Shown piece by piece: positions 28,399 through 39,875 of a DNA stretch of 57,118 nucleotides; positions within the stretch are counted from its first letter, which is position 1; every line of letters begins with the position of its first letter. The notes under the pieces are model-generated. The model was not told the origin of the DNA. It searched no databases and saw nothing but the letters and a program-made list of their open reading frames with translations. The stretch is from Pseudomonas cedrina subsp. fulgida (lineage in GTDB: Bacteria > Pseudomonadota > Gammaproteobacteria > Pseudomonadales > Pseudomonadaceae), in NCBI GenBank assembly GCA_016937595.1, contig JAFHKH010000158.1, positions 1 through 57,118 of the forward strand, written 5' to 3'. The position numbers and the translations under genes are program-made.

Positions 28399-30775
28399 TC
28401 ACTTCCTTAACGTGGCGTTTAACCTTTGTTCGAGCGAGGTGAGGATATTTTGTGTCGTGGTATTCACCTCATCGTCATTAAGAGTGCGCGATGGATGCTG
28501 CCAGGTCAAGCCAACTGCAAGGCTTTTTCTATGCGGATCAATGCCTTTACCCTGATAAACGTCAAATAGCCTGAGGTCTGTCAGCCATTCCCCTGCATTT
28601 TCACGGATTACATCCAGAACGGCAGTGGCGACCACTTCACGGTCGGCGATCAGGGCCAGGTCGCGGCGCACTTCAGGGAAGCGCGACAGCTCGCTGAATT
28701 TGGGCATTTTGCCAGAAGCCACTTCCGCCAGGAGCAGCTCGAATACAAAGACCGGACGATCCAGGCCGAGGGTTTTCGACAGCTCAGGGTGAATGGCGCC
28801 GACGAAGCCAACCAGGAGACCTTCACGCTCGATGCGCGCCGTCTGGCCTGGATGCAACGCCGGGTGACTGCCCGGCACAAACGTGAAGGCATCCAGCGCA
28901 CCGGCAAAGCCCAGCACCGCTTCCACGTCAGCCTTGACGTCGAAGAAGTCGACGGCATCGCGACCTTGCGCCCAGCCTTCGGGCAGACGGCTGCCGCACA
29001 CCACGCCGCCAGCATCGGCTCTTGCTTCAGGTCGCCAAGCTGGCCGACAAAGCGCAGGCCGCTTTCGAACATACGCACGCGATCTTGCTGGCGATTCAAA
29101 TTGTGAGAGAGCGCCTTCACCAGGCCAGGCCACAAGGACGAGCGCATGGCGGCCATGTCGTTGGAAATCGGGTTGGCCAGCAACAGCGGCTCGACGCCGG
29201 GGTTGAACAGTTCGAACTGCTTGGGATCGATGAAGCTGTAGGTCACGGCTTCCTGATAACCACGGGCCACCAGCAGACGACGCAGCTCAGGCAGATGCGC
29301 ACGCGCCTCGGCCTTTGGCTGTGGCGCCAGACGCGCTTGCGGATAACGCACCGGCAGGCGGTTGTAGCCATAGAGGCGCGCCAGTTCTTCGATCAGGTCG
29401 ACTTCCAGGCTGATGTCGAAGCGGTGGCTAGGTACTTCAACACGCCACTGCCCTTCCCCGATCGAGGAAATACCCAGGCCGAGGGCCGACAACAGTTGCT
29501 CGATTTCCGCAGGTTCGATCACCAGGCCGAGCATTTGCTCAACGCTTTTGGCACGCAGGGTAATCGGCGCAACGGACGGCAGGTACTGCTCGTTGACGGT
29601 CTCGGTGATCGGCCCGGCTTCGCCGCCAGTGATTTCCAGCAGCAGGCCGGTGGCACGTTCCATGGCTTCACGGGCGAGCTTCCAGTCCACGCCACGCTCG
29701 TAGCGGTGCGAGGCATCGGTGTGCAAGCCGTAGGAACGGGCCTTGCCGGCGATGGCGATCTGGTCGAAGAACGCGCTTTCAAGAAATACGTCACGAGTGG
29801 TCGCGGACACGCCGCTGTGCTCGCCCCCCATCACGCCGGCAATCGCCAGGGCGCGGGAGTGGTCGGCGATGACCAGGGTGTCGGCACGCAGACTGACTTC
29901 CTGACCGTCGAGCAGCACCAGCTTCTCGCCTTCTTCAGCCATGCGCACACGGATGCCGCCATTGATCTCGGCAAGGTCGAAAGCGTGCAATGGCTGGCCC
30001 AGTTCCAGCATCACGTAGTTGGTGATGTCGACGGCGGCGTCGATGCTGCGCACATCGGCGCGACGCAGGCGCTCGACCATCCACAGCGGCGTTGGCCTGG
30101 CCAGGTCGACGTTACGGATCACACGACCCAGGTAACGCGGGCAGGCGTTTGGCGCCAGCACTTCGATCGGGCGTACTTCGTCGTGCACCGCAGGCACTGC
30201 GGCGACGACAGGACGGCTGACCGGGGCGTTGTACAGCGCGCCCACTTCACGGGCCAGGCCGCCAGGGACAGGCAGTCGCCACGGTTCGGAGTCAGGTCGA
30301 CCTCGATGCTGGCGTCTTCCAGTTCCAGGTAAACGCGAATGTCCTGGCCCACTGGCGCGTCGGCCGGCAGTTCCATCAGGCCATCATTGCCCTCGCCCAC
30401 CTGCAGTTCAGCCTGGGAGCACAGCATGCCGTTGGACTCAACGCCACGCAGCTTGGCCTTCTTGATCTTGAAGTCACCTGGCAGCTCGGCACCGATCATG
30501 GCGAACGGGATCTTCAGGCCCGGGCGCACGTTCGGCGCTCCGCATACGACCTGGAAGGTTTCCGTGCCGTTGCTGACCTGGCACACGCGCAATTTATCGG
30601 CGTCCGGATGCTGTTCGGTGCTCAACACCTCGCCCACTACGACGCCGCTGAAAACACCGGCGGCCGGCGTGACGCTATCGACCTCAAGACCGGCCATCGA
30701 CAGACGAGCAACCAGCTCGTCGCGATCTACCTGCGGGCTTACCCAGCCACGCAGCCATTGTTCACTGAATTTCAT
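28399..30775 (-). CDS. pheT: Phenylalanyl-tRNA synthetase beta subunit (two frameshifts)
   Basis: About 792 residues after bridging two single-base gaps. Domains: N-terminal tRNA-binding EMAP-like fold ([28 protein letters not shown]), [10 protein letters not shown]3/B4 editing region, B5 region and a C-terminal ferredoxin-like anticodon-binding end ([16 protein letters not shown]). The reading frame shifts near 30250 (GGG to GG in the codons for SLAGLARE) and near 29030 (GGG to GG before [10 protein letters not shown]). An intact pheT is essential, so these shifts are almost certainly errors in the sequence. Part of thrS-infC-rpmI-rplT-pheST-ihfA. Confidence 0.95.
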
Positions 30776-30801
30776 CCTGCTCTCCTAAAGATTCGTTACG
30801 A

Positions 30802-31873
<1,072 letters not shown>

Positions 31874-31927
31874 TGACGTTTACCACCGTGGGCTGCAGCA
31901 GCAACCCAGGGTGACTGTCGGGGGTAC

Positions 31928-32284
31928 TTAAGCCAAGGTGGCTTTAGCTTTCTCGACAATCGCAGCAAACACCGCTTTTTCGTTCACGGCCAGTTCAGCC
32001 AGAACCTTACGGTCGATTTCGATGGACGCTTTTTTCAGGCCAGCGATGAAACGGCTGTAGGACAGACCGTTAACACGTGCACCAGCATTGATACGAGCGA
32101 TCCACAGAGCGCGGAACTGACGTTTTTTCTGACGACGGTCACGGTAGGCGTATTGGCCTGCCTTGATTACCGCTTGCTTGGCAACACGGAATACGCGTGA
32201 ACGCGCGCCGTAGTAGCCTTTAGCAAGTTTCAGAATTTTTTTGTGACGCTTACGGGCCATGACGCCACGCTTTACACGAGCCAT
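31928..32284 (-). CDS. rplT: 50S ribosomal protein L20
   Basis: A 118-residue basic protein: [20 protein letters not shown] at the start and the L20 core [20 protein letters not shown]. It helps assemble 23S rRNA and in many bacteria represses rpmI-rplT translation. It follows rpmI by 29 bp. Confidence 0.98.
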   Translation of the reverse strand: MARVKRGVMARKRHKKILKLAKGYYGARSRVFRVAKQAVIKAGQYAYRDRRQKKRQFRALWIARINAGARVNGLSYSRFIAGLKKASIEIDRKVLAELAVNEKAVFAAIVEKAKATLA

Positions 32285-32313
32285 GAGTTACTTCCTCTAT
32301 TCTTGAACCAAAA

Positions 32314-32508
32314 TTAACGAAGGCGCAGCATGCGCTCGACTTTTGCCACGTCAGACGGATGCAGCAAGCTGCTACCGCGCAGTTGACGCTTACGCTTGGT
32401 CGACATTTTGGTCAGGATGTGGCTCTTGAAAGCGTGCTTGTGCTTGATGCCGTTAGCAGTTTTCAGAAACCGCTTAGCAGCACCACTTTTAGTTTTCATC
32501 TTTGGCAT
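32314..32508 (-). CDS. rpmI: 50S ribosomal protein L35
   Basis: A 64-residue protein, [20 protein letters not shown] at the start and [20 protein letters not shown] later, the standard L35 pattern. Between infC and rplT, as expected. Confidence 0.98.
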   Translation of the reverse strand: MPKMKTKSGAAKRFLKTANGIKHKHAFKSHILTKMSTKRKRQLRGSSLLHPSDVAKVERMLRLR

Positions 32509-32567
32509 GTTCGGTACTCCGCATTCAGTTGATAAACATAATCAGAAGGCCTGCCGTGCCCTGTTGA

Positions 32568-33119
32568 TTACTTCTTCTTTTTCGGGGCGATGACCATAAT
32601 AAGCTGGCGTCCTTCCATCTTAGGATGCTGTTCGACCGAACCGTACTCGAGCAGGTCAGCTTCAACCCGCTTGAGGAGTTCCATCCCCAGCTCCTGGTGG
32701 GCCATCTCACGGCCGCGGAATCGCAAGGATACCTTGGCCCTGTCCCCATCACTCAGGAAACGTACCAGGTTGCGCAGTTTTACCTGGTAATCCCCTTCCT
32801 CCGTCCCTGGACGAAACTTGATTTCTTTTACTTGAATCTGCTTCTGGTTCTTCTTCGCTGCGGCAACCTGCTTCTTCTTTTCGAAGATCGATTTACCGTA
32901 GTCCATCACCCGACAAACAGGTGGGATTGCATCGGCGGAAATTTCCACCAGGTCCAGCTTGGACTCTTCTGCAATACGAAGCGCTTCATCAATCGAGACG
33001 ATGCCAATCTGCTCGCCATCAGCGCCAATTAACCGAACCTCGCGTGCCGAGATATTCTCGTTGATCGGGGCTTTCGGTGCAGCTCGTTTATCTTGTCTCA
33101 TTTCACGCTTAATAATAAT
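32568..33119 (-). CDS. infC: Translation initiation factor IF-3, ATT start
   Basis: A 183-residue IF-3: N-domain [20 protein letters not shown], linker [21 protein letters not shown]-domain [17 protein letters not shown] and C-terminal APKKKK. Three ATT codons in a row (33119-33111) precede AAG CGT GAA ATG; the first overlaps the thrS stop by one base (taATT). Pseudomonas IF-3 is normally [11 protein letters not shown], so an ATT start is preferred over ATG 33101. The rare start is how IF-3 represses its own translation. The closest GGAG lies inside the thrS end, so the second or third ATT is better spaced from it. Confidence 0.95.
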   Translation of the reverse strand: MIIKREMRQDKRAAPKAPINENISAREVRLIGADGEQIGIVSIDEALRIAEESKLDLVEISADAIPPVCRVMDYGKSIFEKKKQVAAAKKNQKQIQVKEIKFRPGTEEGDYQVKLRNLVRFLSDGDRAKVSLRFRGREMAHQELGMELLKRVEADLLEYGSVEQHPKMEGRQLIMVIAPKKKK

Positions 33120-35039
33120 TACTCCGAATCTGGGCGACCACGCCGGGAAACCGCTTGCGCGAGGAACTCAGCGAACTGGGCGACGGGCATCGAGCCCAGG
33201 TCAGCACCTTCACGAGTACGCACAGCGACAGTCTGCATCTCGACTTCCCGATCTCCGATAACCAAGAGATAGGGAACCTTGAGCAAGGTATGCTCGCGGA
33301 TTTTAAAGCCGATCTTTTCATTTCTCAAGTCGGACTTGGCACGAAACCCGCTTTCGTTGAGAGTTTTTTCAACTTCAGCGGCAAAATCTGCCTGTTTATC
33401 AGTGATATTCATGATCACTGCCTGGGTCGGAGCCAGCCACGCGGGGAATGCACCCTCGTAGTGCTCGATCAGGATACCGACGAACCGTTCGAACGAGCCA
33501 AGGATCGCCCGGTGCAGCATAACCGGGTGTTTACGGCTGTTGTCTTCGGAGACGTATTCGGCTCCCAGACGGATCGGCAGGTTAAAATCGAGCTGCAGGG
33601 TACCACACTGCCAGACGCGGCCAAGGCAATCTTTCAGCGAGAACTCGATCTTCGGACCGTAGAAGGCGCCCTCACCCGGCTGCAGATCGTACGCAAGGCC
33701 CGCACTGTCGAGCGCAGCGGCCAATGCCGCTTCGGCGCGATCCCACAGTTCGTCGGAGCCGACGCGTTTTTCCGGACGAGTGGACAGCTTCATCTCGACT
33801 TCGGTGAAACCGAAATCGCGGTAAACGTCCATGGTCAGTTTAATGAACGCGGCGGATTCGGCCTGCATCTGCTCTTCGGTGCAGAAGATGTGCGCGTCGT
33901 CCTGGGTGAAGCCACGCACACGCATGATGCCGTGCAGCGCACCCGATGCTCGTTGCGATGGCAGGCACCGAACTCGGCCAGGCGCATCGGCAACTCGCGG
34001 TAGCTTTTCAGGCCCTGGTTGAACACCTGCACGTGGCATGGGCAGTTCATCGGCTTGATGGCGTAGTCGCGGTTTTCCGACTGGGTGGTGAACATGTTGT
34101 CGGCGTAGTTGGCCCAGTGCCCGGATTTCTCCCAGAGGCTGCGATCGACAACCTGGGGCGTCTTGATTTCCAGGTAGCCGTTCTCGCGCTGCACTTTGCG
34201 CATGTACTGCTCGAGCACCTGGTACAAGGTCCAGCCGTTCGGGTGCCAGAACACCATGCCCGGCGCTTCTTCCTGCAGGTGGAACAGGTTCAGGCGCTTG
34301 CCGATCTTGCGATGGTCACGTTTTTCAGCTTCTTCGATGCGCTGGATGTAGGCGGCCAGCTGCTTCTTGTCGGCCCAGGCGGTGCCGTAGATCCGCTGCA
34401 GTTGCTCGTTCTTCGCGTCGCCGCGCCAGTAGGCGCCGGACAATTTGGTGAGCTTGAACGACTTGAGGAAGCGCGTGTTCGGCACGTGCGGGCCGCGGCA
34501 CATGTCGACGTATTCTTCGTGGTAGTACAGGCCCATGGCCTGCTCGTCCGGCATGTCTTCAACCAAACGCAGCTTGTAGTCTTCGCCACGGGCGGTGAAC
34601 ACGTCGATCACTTCGGCGCGCGGCGTGACCTTCTTGATCACGTCGTAATCTTTTTCGATCAGCGCGTGCATGCGCTGTTCGATGGCCGCCAGGTCGTCCG
34701 GAGTGAAAGGACGCTCGTAGGCGATATCGTAATAGAAGCCTTCGTCAATGACCGGGCCGATCACCATTTCGCGGTGGGGTACAGCTGCTTGACCGCGTGG
34801 CCAATCAGGTGCGCGCAAGAGTGGCGAATGATTTCCAGCCCCTCTTGATCCTTGGGCGTGATGATCTGCAGGCTGGCATCGGAGGTGATCAGGTCGCTGG
34901 CATCGACCAGCTTGCCGTCAACCTTGCCGGCCACGGTGGCCTTCGCCAGGCCGGCACCAATGGAGGCGGCGACCTCGGCTACGGAAACCGAATGATCGAA
35001 TGAACGTTGACTGCCGTCGGGAAGAGTAATAGTTGGCAT
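33119..35039 (-). CDS. thrS: Threonyl-tRNA synthetase (two frameshifts)
   Basis: About 640 residues. N-terminal TGS domain ([20 protein letters not shown]), editing domain with HSCAHL and later [13 protein letters not shown], class II catalytic core ([40 protein letters not shown]) and the C-terminal anticodon-binding domain. Two single-base gaps break the frame: AAAA to AAA near 34780 (PTAKMVIGP) and CC to C near 33945 (RNEPSGALHG). ThrRS is essential, so these are read as sequencing errors. ATG 35039 has a perfect AGGAGG, and a tRNA-like hairpin lies just upstream. Confidence 0.96.
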
Positions 35040-35058
35040 GGCGCCTCCTCTCCTAGTG

Positions 35059-35079
35059 GTGACCCCTACCAAAGGTCAC
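35059..35079 (-). promoter_or_regulatory. thrS leader hairpin mimicking tRNA-Thr anticodon arm
   Basis: In the thrS mRNA a 7-bp stem (GUGACCU with GGGUCAC, one U-G pair) closes a 7-nt loop UUGGUAG. The loop places U at position 33, GGU at 34-36 and A at 37, which is the loop logic of tRNA-Thr(GGU). It ends 9 nt before the AGGAGG ribosome site at 35044-35049. In E. coli, ThrRS binds such an anticodon-like hairpin in its leader and blocks the ribosome. Two more stem-loops lie upstream at about 35118-35133 and 35134-35153. The rest of 35080-35404 shows no gene. Confidence 0.65.
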
Positions 35080-35404
35080 GTGGGTTGGGATGAGCCAGTA
35101 CAAGATCCAACACCAGGCCGTTCAATGATGAACGCCTGCCTTACAGCGGCAGGAGCCTTTCGGCCAACCGATAATCGAACCAGAGTGACTGGAGTGAGCT
35201 GAAAAAAATGGCAAGGCGGCAATGGGCACGCCTGAAATAAGCCAAGCGGGAGATGCTAGCACAGATGAACGGTCATCGCGCCGCCGCCCTGTTGCGTAAA
35301 CACAAATTCCCGGCTTTATAGCTGCAAAAGTGAACTTGAGCTGTACGCAATGCCTCCAACGCCCTGAGAATCGCCGTTCGTCCTCGACCCAAAGGAGCAT
35401 CCTC

Positions 35405-35719
35405 ATGATGCGTTTTACTTCTACCCTCGCTCTCGCCGCTTCCCTGACCCTCCTTTCCCTTGGCGCACAGGCAGCCGCCCCGTCGAACTGGCCAGCCGGC
35501 GCCCGCGACAGCTTTGTCAGCGACTGCAGCGCAGCCGCCAGCCAGAACGTAGATGCCAAAACCGCCAAAGCACACTGCGAATGTGGCGCTGACAAGATTA
35601 ATGCCGAATTGAAGACTGCCGAGATCAAGGAGCTGATGACCAACCAGAACGCCAGCCCTGAGCTTAAAAACAAAGCAGTCGCGGCCATTTCGTCCTGCAA
35701 AGTCGTGAAGAAAAAGTAA
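35405..35719 (+). CDS. Small secreted hypothetical protein
   Basis: A 104-residue protein with a clear signal peptide (MMRFTSTLALAASLTLLSLG, cleavage after AQA near residue 21). The mature part has four cysteines (SDCSAAASQ, AHCECGADK, ISSCK), likely paired in the periplasm, and is rich in Ala and Lys. AAAGGAG precedes ATG 35405. Divergent from thrS. Function not recognised. Confidence 0.75.
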   Translation: MMRFTSTLALAASLTLLSLGAQAAAPSNWPAGARDSFVSDCSAAASQNVDAKTAKAHCECGADKINAELKTAEIKELMTNQNASPELKNKAVAAISSCKVVKKK

Positions 35720-36008
35720 GAACGATTACCGATCAGACCGATTTTCCGCGGCAAAAACAGCCCGGAAACTGCCATTTCTCACAAATTATGCAGCTTTTAC
35801 GGCTTTTTTTAGCCGTTGATACTTCGCCGCAAAGCCCCGTAGATCGTGGCTTTGCGCCGATAAAGGGCTTAAACGCAACGCTATTGATTAGCAAACAATG
35901 CCTTGGGGGGGCTCCCAAGCCGAACATTTCGACTATGATAGCCCGGTGTGCCCAGTTGGCCTGAGCAGCACAGCACTACTGAAAATATATGTTTCTTGGA
36001 GATACACC

Positions 36009-36221
36009 ATGTCTAATCGCCAAACCGGCACCGTTAAATGGTTCAACGATGAAAAAGGCTTCGGCTTCATCACTCCTCAAGGTGGCGGTGACGACCTGTT
36101 CGTACACTTCAAAGCTATCGAAAGCGACGGTTTCAAAAGCCTGAAAGAAGGCCAAACCGTTTCCTTCGTGGCTGAGAAAGGCCAAAAGGGTATGCAAGCT
36201 GCACAGGTTCGCGGCGAGTAA
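36009..36221 (+). CDS. Cold-shock protein (CspA family)
   Basis: A 70-residue CSD protein: [20 protein letters not shown] contains RNP1 (KGFGFI), and [10 protein letters not shown] contains RNP2 (LFVHF). It binds single-stranded RNA or DNA as a chaperone or antiterminator. GGAG lies 8 nt before ATG. Upstream, 35720-36008 holds hairpins (ACGGCT/AGCCGT near 35798; GCAAAGCC/GGCTTTGC near 35830-35858) that may end the previous transcript or belong to a structured leader. A terminator follows. Confidence 0.95.
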   Translation: MSNRQTGTVKWFNDEKGFGFITPQGGGDDLFVHFKAIESDGFKSLKEGQTVSFVAEKGQKGMQAAQVRGE

Positions 36222-36235
36222 TTCTCCGCTGAGCT

Positions 36236-36267
36236 AAAAAAACCCCGTCCATGTGACGGGGTTTTTT
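36236..36267 (+). terminator. Terminator of the cold-shock gene
   Basis: Stem AAAAACCCCGTC / GACGGGGTTTTT with a 5-nt loop and a T tract. Confidence 0.9.
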
Positions 36268-36293
36268 ATGGGCGTTGCAAAAGCGCGGGAAGT

Positions 36294-36614
36294 TTAGCCG
36301 CAATTGACGCGCGTGATGACCAGGTTGTCGTCGGTATTGAGGTTCAAGCGGTCGGAGCGGTATTCCAGGGTGATCATGTCGCTGGGCTTGAGGATTCGTG
36401 CGTTCTGCGCACCGGCACGGGTACGTGCCTGATCCAGCAACTGGGGCGAAGCCTTCTGGCCGAGGGCGAATTCGGCGGCCTTCGCCTCACAGCGGCTATG
36501 ACCTGCATCGGTCACAGCGGCGTCTTTGGCTGGCTCAGAGGCACCCGGGGTGCTGCAACCCGCCAACGCGAGTGCTGCCAACAAAGTACCGAATGATGCG
36601 AGCTTCCAAGGCAT
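36294..36614 (-). CDS. I78-family peptidase-inhibitor-like lipoprotein
   Basis: A 106-residue lipoprotein. Signal peptide with lipobox LALAGC (Cys near residue 18), so it is membrane-anchored in the periplasm or outer membrane. The mature part has the I78 inhibitor pattern: one early Cys (SRCEAKAAEFALGQKAS), RAGAQNARILKPSDMITLEY, SDRLNLNTDDN and a final VNCG. Such proteins inhibit serine peptidases. ATG 36614 is chosen because AGGAGG stands 7 nt before it; the longer frame is not supported. Confidence 0.8.
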   Translation of the reverse strand: MPWKLASFGTLLAALALAGCSTPGASEPAKDAAVTDAGHSRCEAKAAEFALGQKASPQLLDQARTRAGAQNARILKPSDMITLEYRSDRLNLNTDDNLVITRVNCG

Positions 36615-36759
36615 GAAGCCTCCTATGATAAAAAAATGGACAGAGAGGGTGCGACAGCGATTGGGCAGATTGGTTTCAAGACGTAAACCGCTACCCGTCC
36701 AGTCTGCCTGACTCGCTGCTGGCATTCGCCCGATCAATCGTGACCAGATATGAACAAAT

Positions 36760-37068
36760 TCAGTAGATGTCGATGTAGTCAAACGCAGGCTTCGGCCAGT
36801 TCTGTTTCAGCGCATTGAAAATCTGCGTGACCCAGACCTCGTCACTGGCAGCCACATTTCCTACATACCCAGATCCCTTTGCCCAAGTCTCCAGGCGAAA
36901 CAGCAGCCCGTCGATATCCACGCCGCCTACCACCTTCCCTGAGGAGATATAGGCGATGCCGGCCTTGGTCACCCGCAATTGGGTATGTACGTCATCACTG
37001 GCGCTGGCAATCAGCTGACGCACGGCTGCCAGGGTAAGGTTCTCGGGGTTGTTCAAGTCAATCTGCAC
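36760..37068 (-). CDS. Hypothetical protein
   Basis: A 102-residue soluble protein from GTG 37068 (GGGGA about 10 nt upstream): QIDLNNPENLTLAAVRQLIA, then SGKVVGGVDIDGLLFRLETW, ending in an aromatic acidic tail FDYIDIY. No family recognised beyond its look of a conserved Pseudomonas protein. Confidence 0.6.
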   Translation of the reverse strand: MQIDLNNPENLTLAAVRQLIASASDDVHTQLRVTKAGIAYISSGKVVGGVDIDGLLFRLETWAKGSGYVGNVAASDEVWVTQIFNALKQNWPKPAFDYIDIY

Positions 37069-37236
37069 GTGGTGTCCCCGGCAATTAAAGGGCAACAGTG
37101 TCGCACAGCCCGAGTGCCATGCCGAAGCGTCTCATGCCTAAGTATCAGTGCCAAACCCGGCGCAAAATGGTTAACTCCCCGAGTAAGAAGCGCGCTCCAG
37201 CGCACTGCACAGCACTTTCAGCCCCGCGAGATCTCC

Positions 37237-37449
37237 ATGACCACCGTAACGCTCCAAGCCGACATCAAAGCCAAGTGGCCCCAAGGACAGAGCTCCTATA
37301 GCCCCGGCAGCCCAGAGGAATTGGCAATCATCGGTATCGACCTGCTGGTCAAGGAATTGGGCACTCAAGCAGCGCAGGCGTTTATCGGCCAGGTATTCGA
37401 GAAATACCCGGCCGACCACATGGGGGCACAGAACCCCGAGCGCGAATAA
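37237..37449 (+). CDS. Hypothetical protein
   Basis: A 70-residue protein: MTTVTLQADIKAKWPQGQSS, then AIIGIDLLVKELGTQAAQAF. Soluble, no signal peptide. The ribosome site is weak (GCGAG about 8 nt upstream). Function unknown. Confidence 0.55.
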   Translation: MTTVTLQADIKAKWPQGQSSYSPGSPEELAIIGIDLLVKELGTQAAQAFIGQVFEKYPADHMGAQNPERE

Positions 37450-37482
37450 GAACCGGCCGACGAATGCCGCCCGGTCAGCGCA

Positions 37483-38510
37483 TCACTTCAAACGCGCCAG
37501 ACGCTCGGTCAGCAGATCGAAGAAGCCCTGGGCATCGCCGTTCTCAACCCAGAACACGTTCTTTTCCTGCTTCAGGCCATCGTACCAGTCGACGATAGTC
37601 TGGCCGAAGGTCGGGCCTTCACGGCTGTCCACGACCATATTGGCCTGACGGCCGCTGAACAGCGAAGGCTTGAGCAGGTAAGCGATGACGGTGGCATCGT
37701 GCACCGGGCCACCGGGTATGCCGTAATGCTCCATGTCGCCCTTGACGTACTCGTTGAGAATGTCGCCGACAATTTTGCTGGCGTTGTTGTTGATGTCAGC
37801 GATTTTCTTCAGGCGTGCCTCACTGGTCAGCACCTTGTGGGTCACGTCCAGCGGCAGGTAGGTCAACTTGACGCCACTCTTGAGCACGATCTCGGCGGCT
37901 ACCGGGTCAGCGAACAGATTGAACTCCGCGACCGGCGTGATATTGCCGCCATTGAAGTGCGCGCCGCCCATCACCACCACCTCCTTGATGCCTTGGGTGA
38001 TCTGCGGCGCCTGGGTCAATGCCAGCGCCAGGTTGGTCTGCGGACCGAGCATGGCGATGGTGATGCTGTGCGGTTTGGCAGTGCTCAGGGTCTTGATCAG
38101 GTAATCAACGGCGTTGCCCTCTGCCAAGCTTTTGCAGGCTCATGTACGGCAACGCCGGAGATACCTTCCTTGCCATGAATATTCTCGGCGTAGATTGGCT
38201 TGCGCAGCAGTGGCGCAGGCGCACCGGCGTACACCGGGATGTCCTCGCGCCCTGCCCACTCACGGGCCAGGCGTGCGTTGCGGGAGGTCTTGTCCAGGCG
38301 CACATTGCCGGCAACGGTGGTCAGCGCACGGATGTTCAGTTCATCCGGCGAGGCCATGGCGAACAGCAAGGCCACCACATCATCGGCGCCCGGATCGGTG
38401 TCGATGATCAGGTCGATCTTTTCCGCCGCCTGGGCGCTTGCAGCAGTGAGTGCGGACAAAAGCAGGACACTCCGGAACAGGTTCTTCAGGGTTGGGAGAC
38501 CACGTTGCAT
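37483..38510 (-). CDS. Periplasmic inosine-uridine-preferring nucleoside hydrolase (frameshift)
   Basis: About 342 residues. A signal peptide (MQRGLPTLKNLFRSVLLLSA, cleavage after AQA) precedes the catalytic metal-binding DTDPGADDVVAL, the hallmark of N-ribohydrolases. GPQTNLALALTQ and HDATVIAYLL follow. It frees ribose from nucleosides in the periplasm. Last gene after rbsD, so it feeds the ribose transporter encoded by the same operon. The frame is broken near 38125 by one missing base. ATG 38510 has AAGGAG 9 nt upstream. Confidence 0.9.
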
Positions 38511-38536
38511 AAAAACACTCCTTGTCGTTGGGAACT

Positions 38537-38941
38537 CTAGAAGGTGACGCCGGACACCAGCGCAATATTGCAGTAAGGCTGGCATTCGCCAGTGCGCACC
38601 ACGGCACGGGCCTTGCAGCTCAACTGTTTGAACTCTTCATGGCTGAGCAGGCGCCGTTCACCGAGGGCGGCCTGCTCGGTGAGCGTATTGAGGTCGGCCA
38701 GCGCCGGCGGTTGCTTGAGCAGGATTTCTTCGGCGAGCACGTGGCTCTCCACCTGCATTTCGCTGAGCACGATGCGCAAGGTGCTGATAAAGTCCGGAAT
38801 GCCTTGGGTCAACGCCAGGTCAATCAGCTCGACACCCGGCGGTACCGGCAGGCCGGCATCGCCGATCACCAGGATGTCACCGTGGCCCAGGGAGGCGATC
38901 ACGCGAGACAACGCGATATTGAGCAGAGGTGTCTTTTTCAT
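38537..38941 (-). CDS. rbsD: D-ribose pyranase
   Basis: A 134-residue Rbs[21 protein letters not shown] carrying the catalytic His, then [20 protein letters not shown], ending near [12 protein letters not shown]. It interconverts ribopyranose and ribofuranose so that RbsK can use the sugar. Its ATG overlaps the rbsK stop as ATGA. Confidence 0.95.
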   Translation of the reverse strand: MKKTPLLNIALSRVIASLGHGDILVIGDAGLPVPPGVELIDLALTQGIPDFISTLRIVLSEMQVESHVLAEEILLKQPPALADLNTLTEQAALGERRLLSHEEFKQLSCKARAVVRTGECQPYCNIALVSGVTF

Positions 38942-39852
38942 GAGGGCATAAAACCTTGTACGTCGTGCAACGTTGGAATAGAGGGTTGCGCACCGGCCCG
39001 GGTGACCGACAACGCCGCCGCGACCTGGCCAAAGCGGATGGCCTCGGCCTCGCTTTTGCCATTGCCAGTGCCGCGGCGAAGCCACCGACAAAGGTATCGC
39101 CCGCCGCCGTGGTATCCACGGCCTTGACCTTGGGCGCCGACAAATGCTCAAAACCCTGGCCGTCCGCAAACAGCGCGCCCTGTGAACCCAGGGTAATGAT
39201 GACTTTACCGGCGCGGCCTGGATCAGCCGGGTCGCCGCCACCTTGGCACTGTCAATCGAATCGACCGTCACGCCGCTGAGTGCGGTGGCTTCGCTTTCAT
39301 TGGGGATCAGGTAGTCGATCGAGGCGTACCATTCGGCCGGCAATGGGCCGCTGGCTGGCGCCGGGTTAAGGATCACCGTCTTGCCCAGTTCACGCCCACG
39401 TTCGAGGGCGCGTCCCACAGTCTCCATCGGCACTTCCAATTGGCAAATGATCACGTCGGCCGACTGCAGCACCGCATCGAACGCCTGCAACGAGGCTGGA
39501 GTCAATTCGCCATTACTGCCCGCAACGATCACAATTGCGTTCTGGCTGCTGTCATCGACCACAATCAAGGCCACGCCGCTTGAGCCGTCGACGTTCTGAC
39601 GGCCTGGCAATCGATGCCTTCCACCTGCAACGCGTCACGCAACTGGGTGCCATAGGCATCGGTGCCGACGCAACCCACCATCGAAACATCGGCGCCCAGG
39701 CGCGCGCAGGCGACCGCCTGGTTCGCGCCCTTGCCGCCGGGCACGGTGGAAAACGTCTGGCCAATCAAGGTTTCCCCGGCGCGCGGCAGCCGACTGGCGC
39801 GGGTAACCAGGTCCATGTTCAAGCTGCCTACTACCACTACTTTTGCTGGCAT
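38938..39852 (-). CDS. rbsK: Ribokinase (three frameshifts)
   Basis: About 305 residues when three single-base gaps are bridged. PfkB-family features: [20 protein letters not shown] at the N-terminus, [18 protein letters not shown] (substrate site) and near the C-terminus the anion-hole and catalytic motif [14 protein letters not shown] with its Asp. The reading frame shifts near 39600, 39220 and 39060; the last stretch reads [20 protein letters not shown] and then stops at 38938. It phosphorylates ribose to ribose-5-phosphate. Confidence 0.93.
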
Positions 39853-39875
39853 ACATCAGTACTCATCAATTCGGT

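Noticed and set aside
29022..30332. Long plus-strand frame (436 residues) opposite pheT
   Set aside because: Antisense shadow of the essential pheT gene; no motif and unlikely composition rich in His, Gln and Arg.
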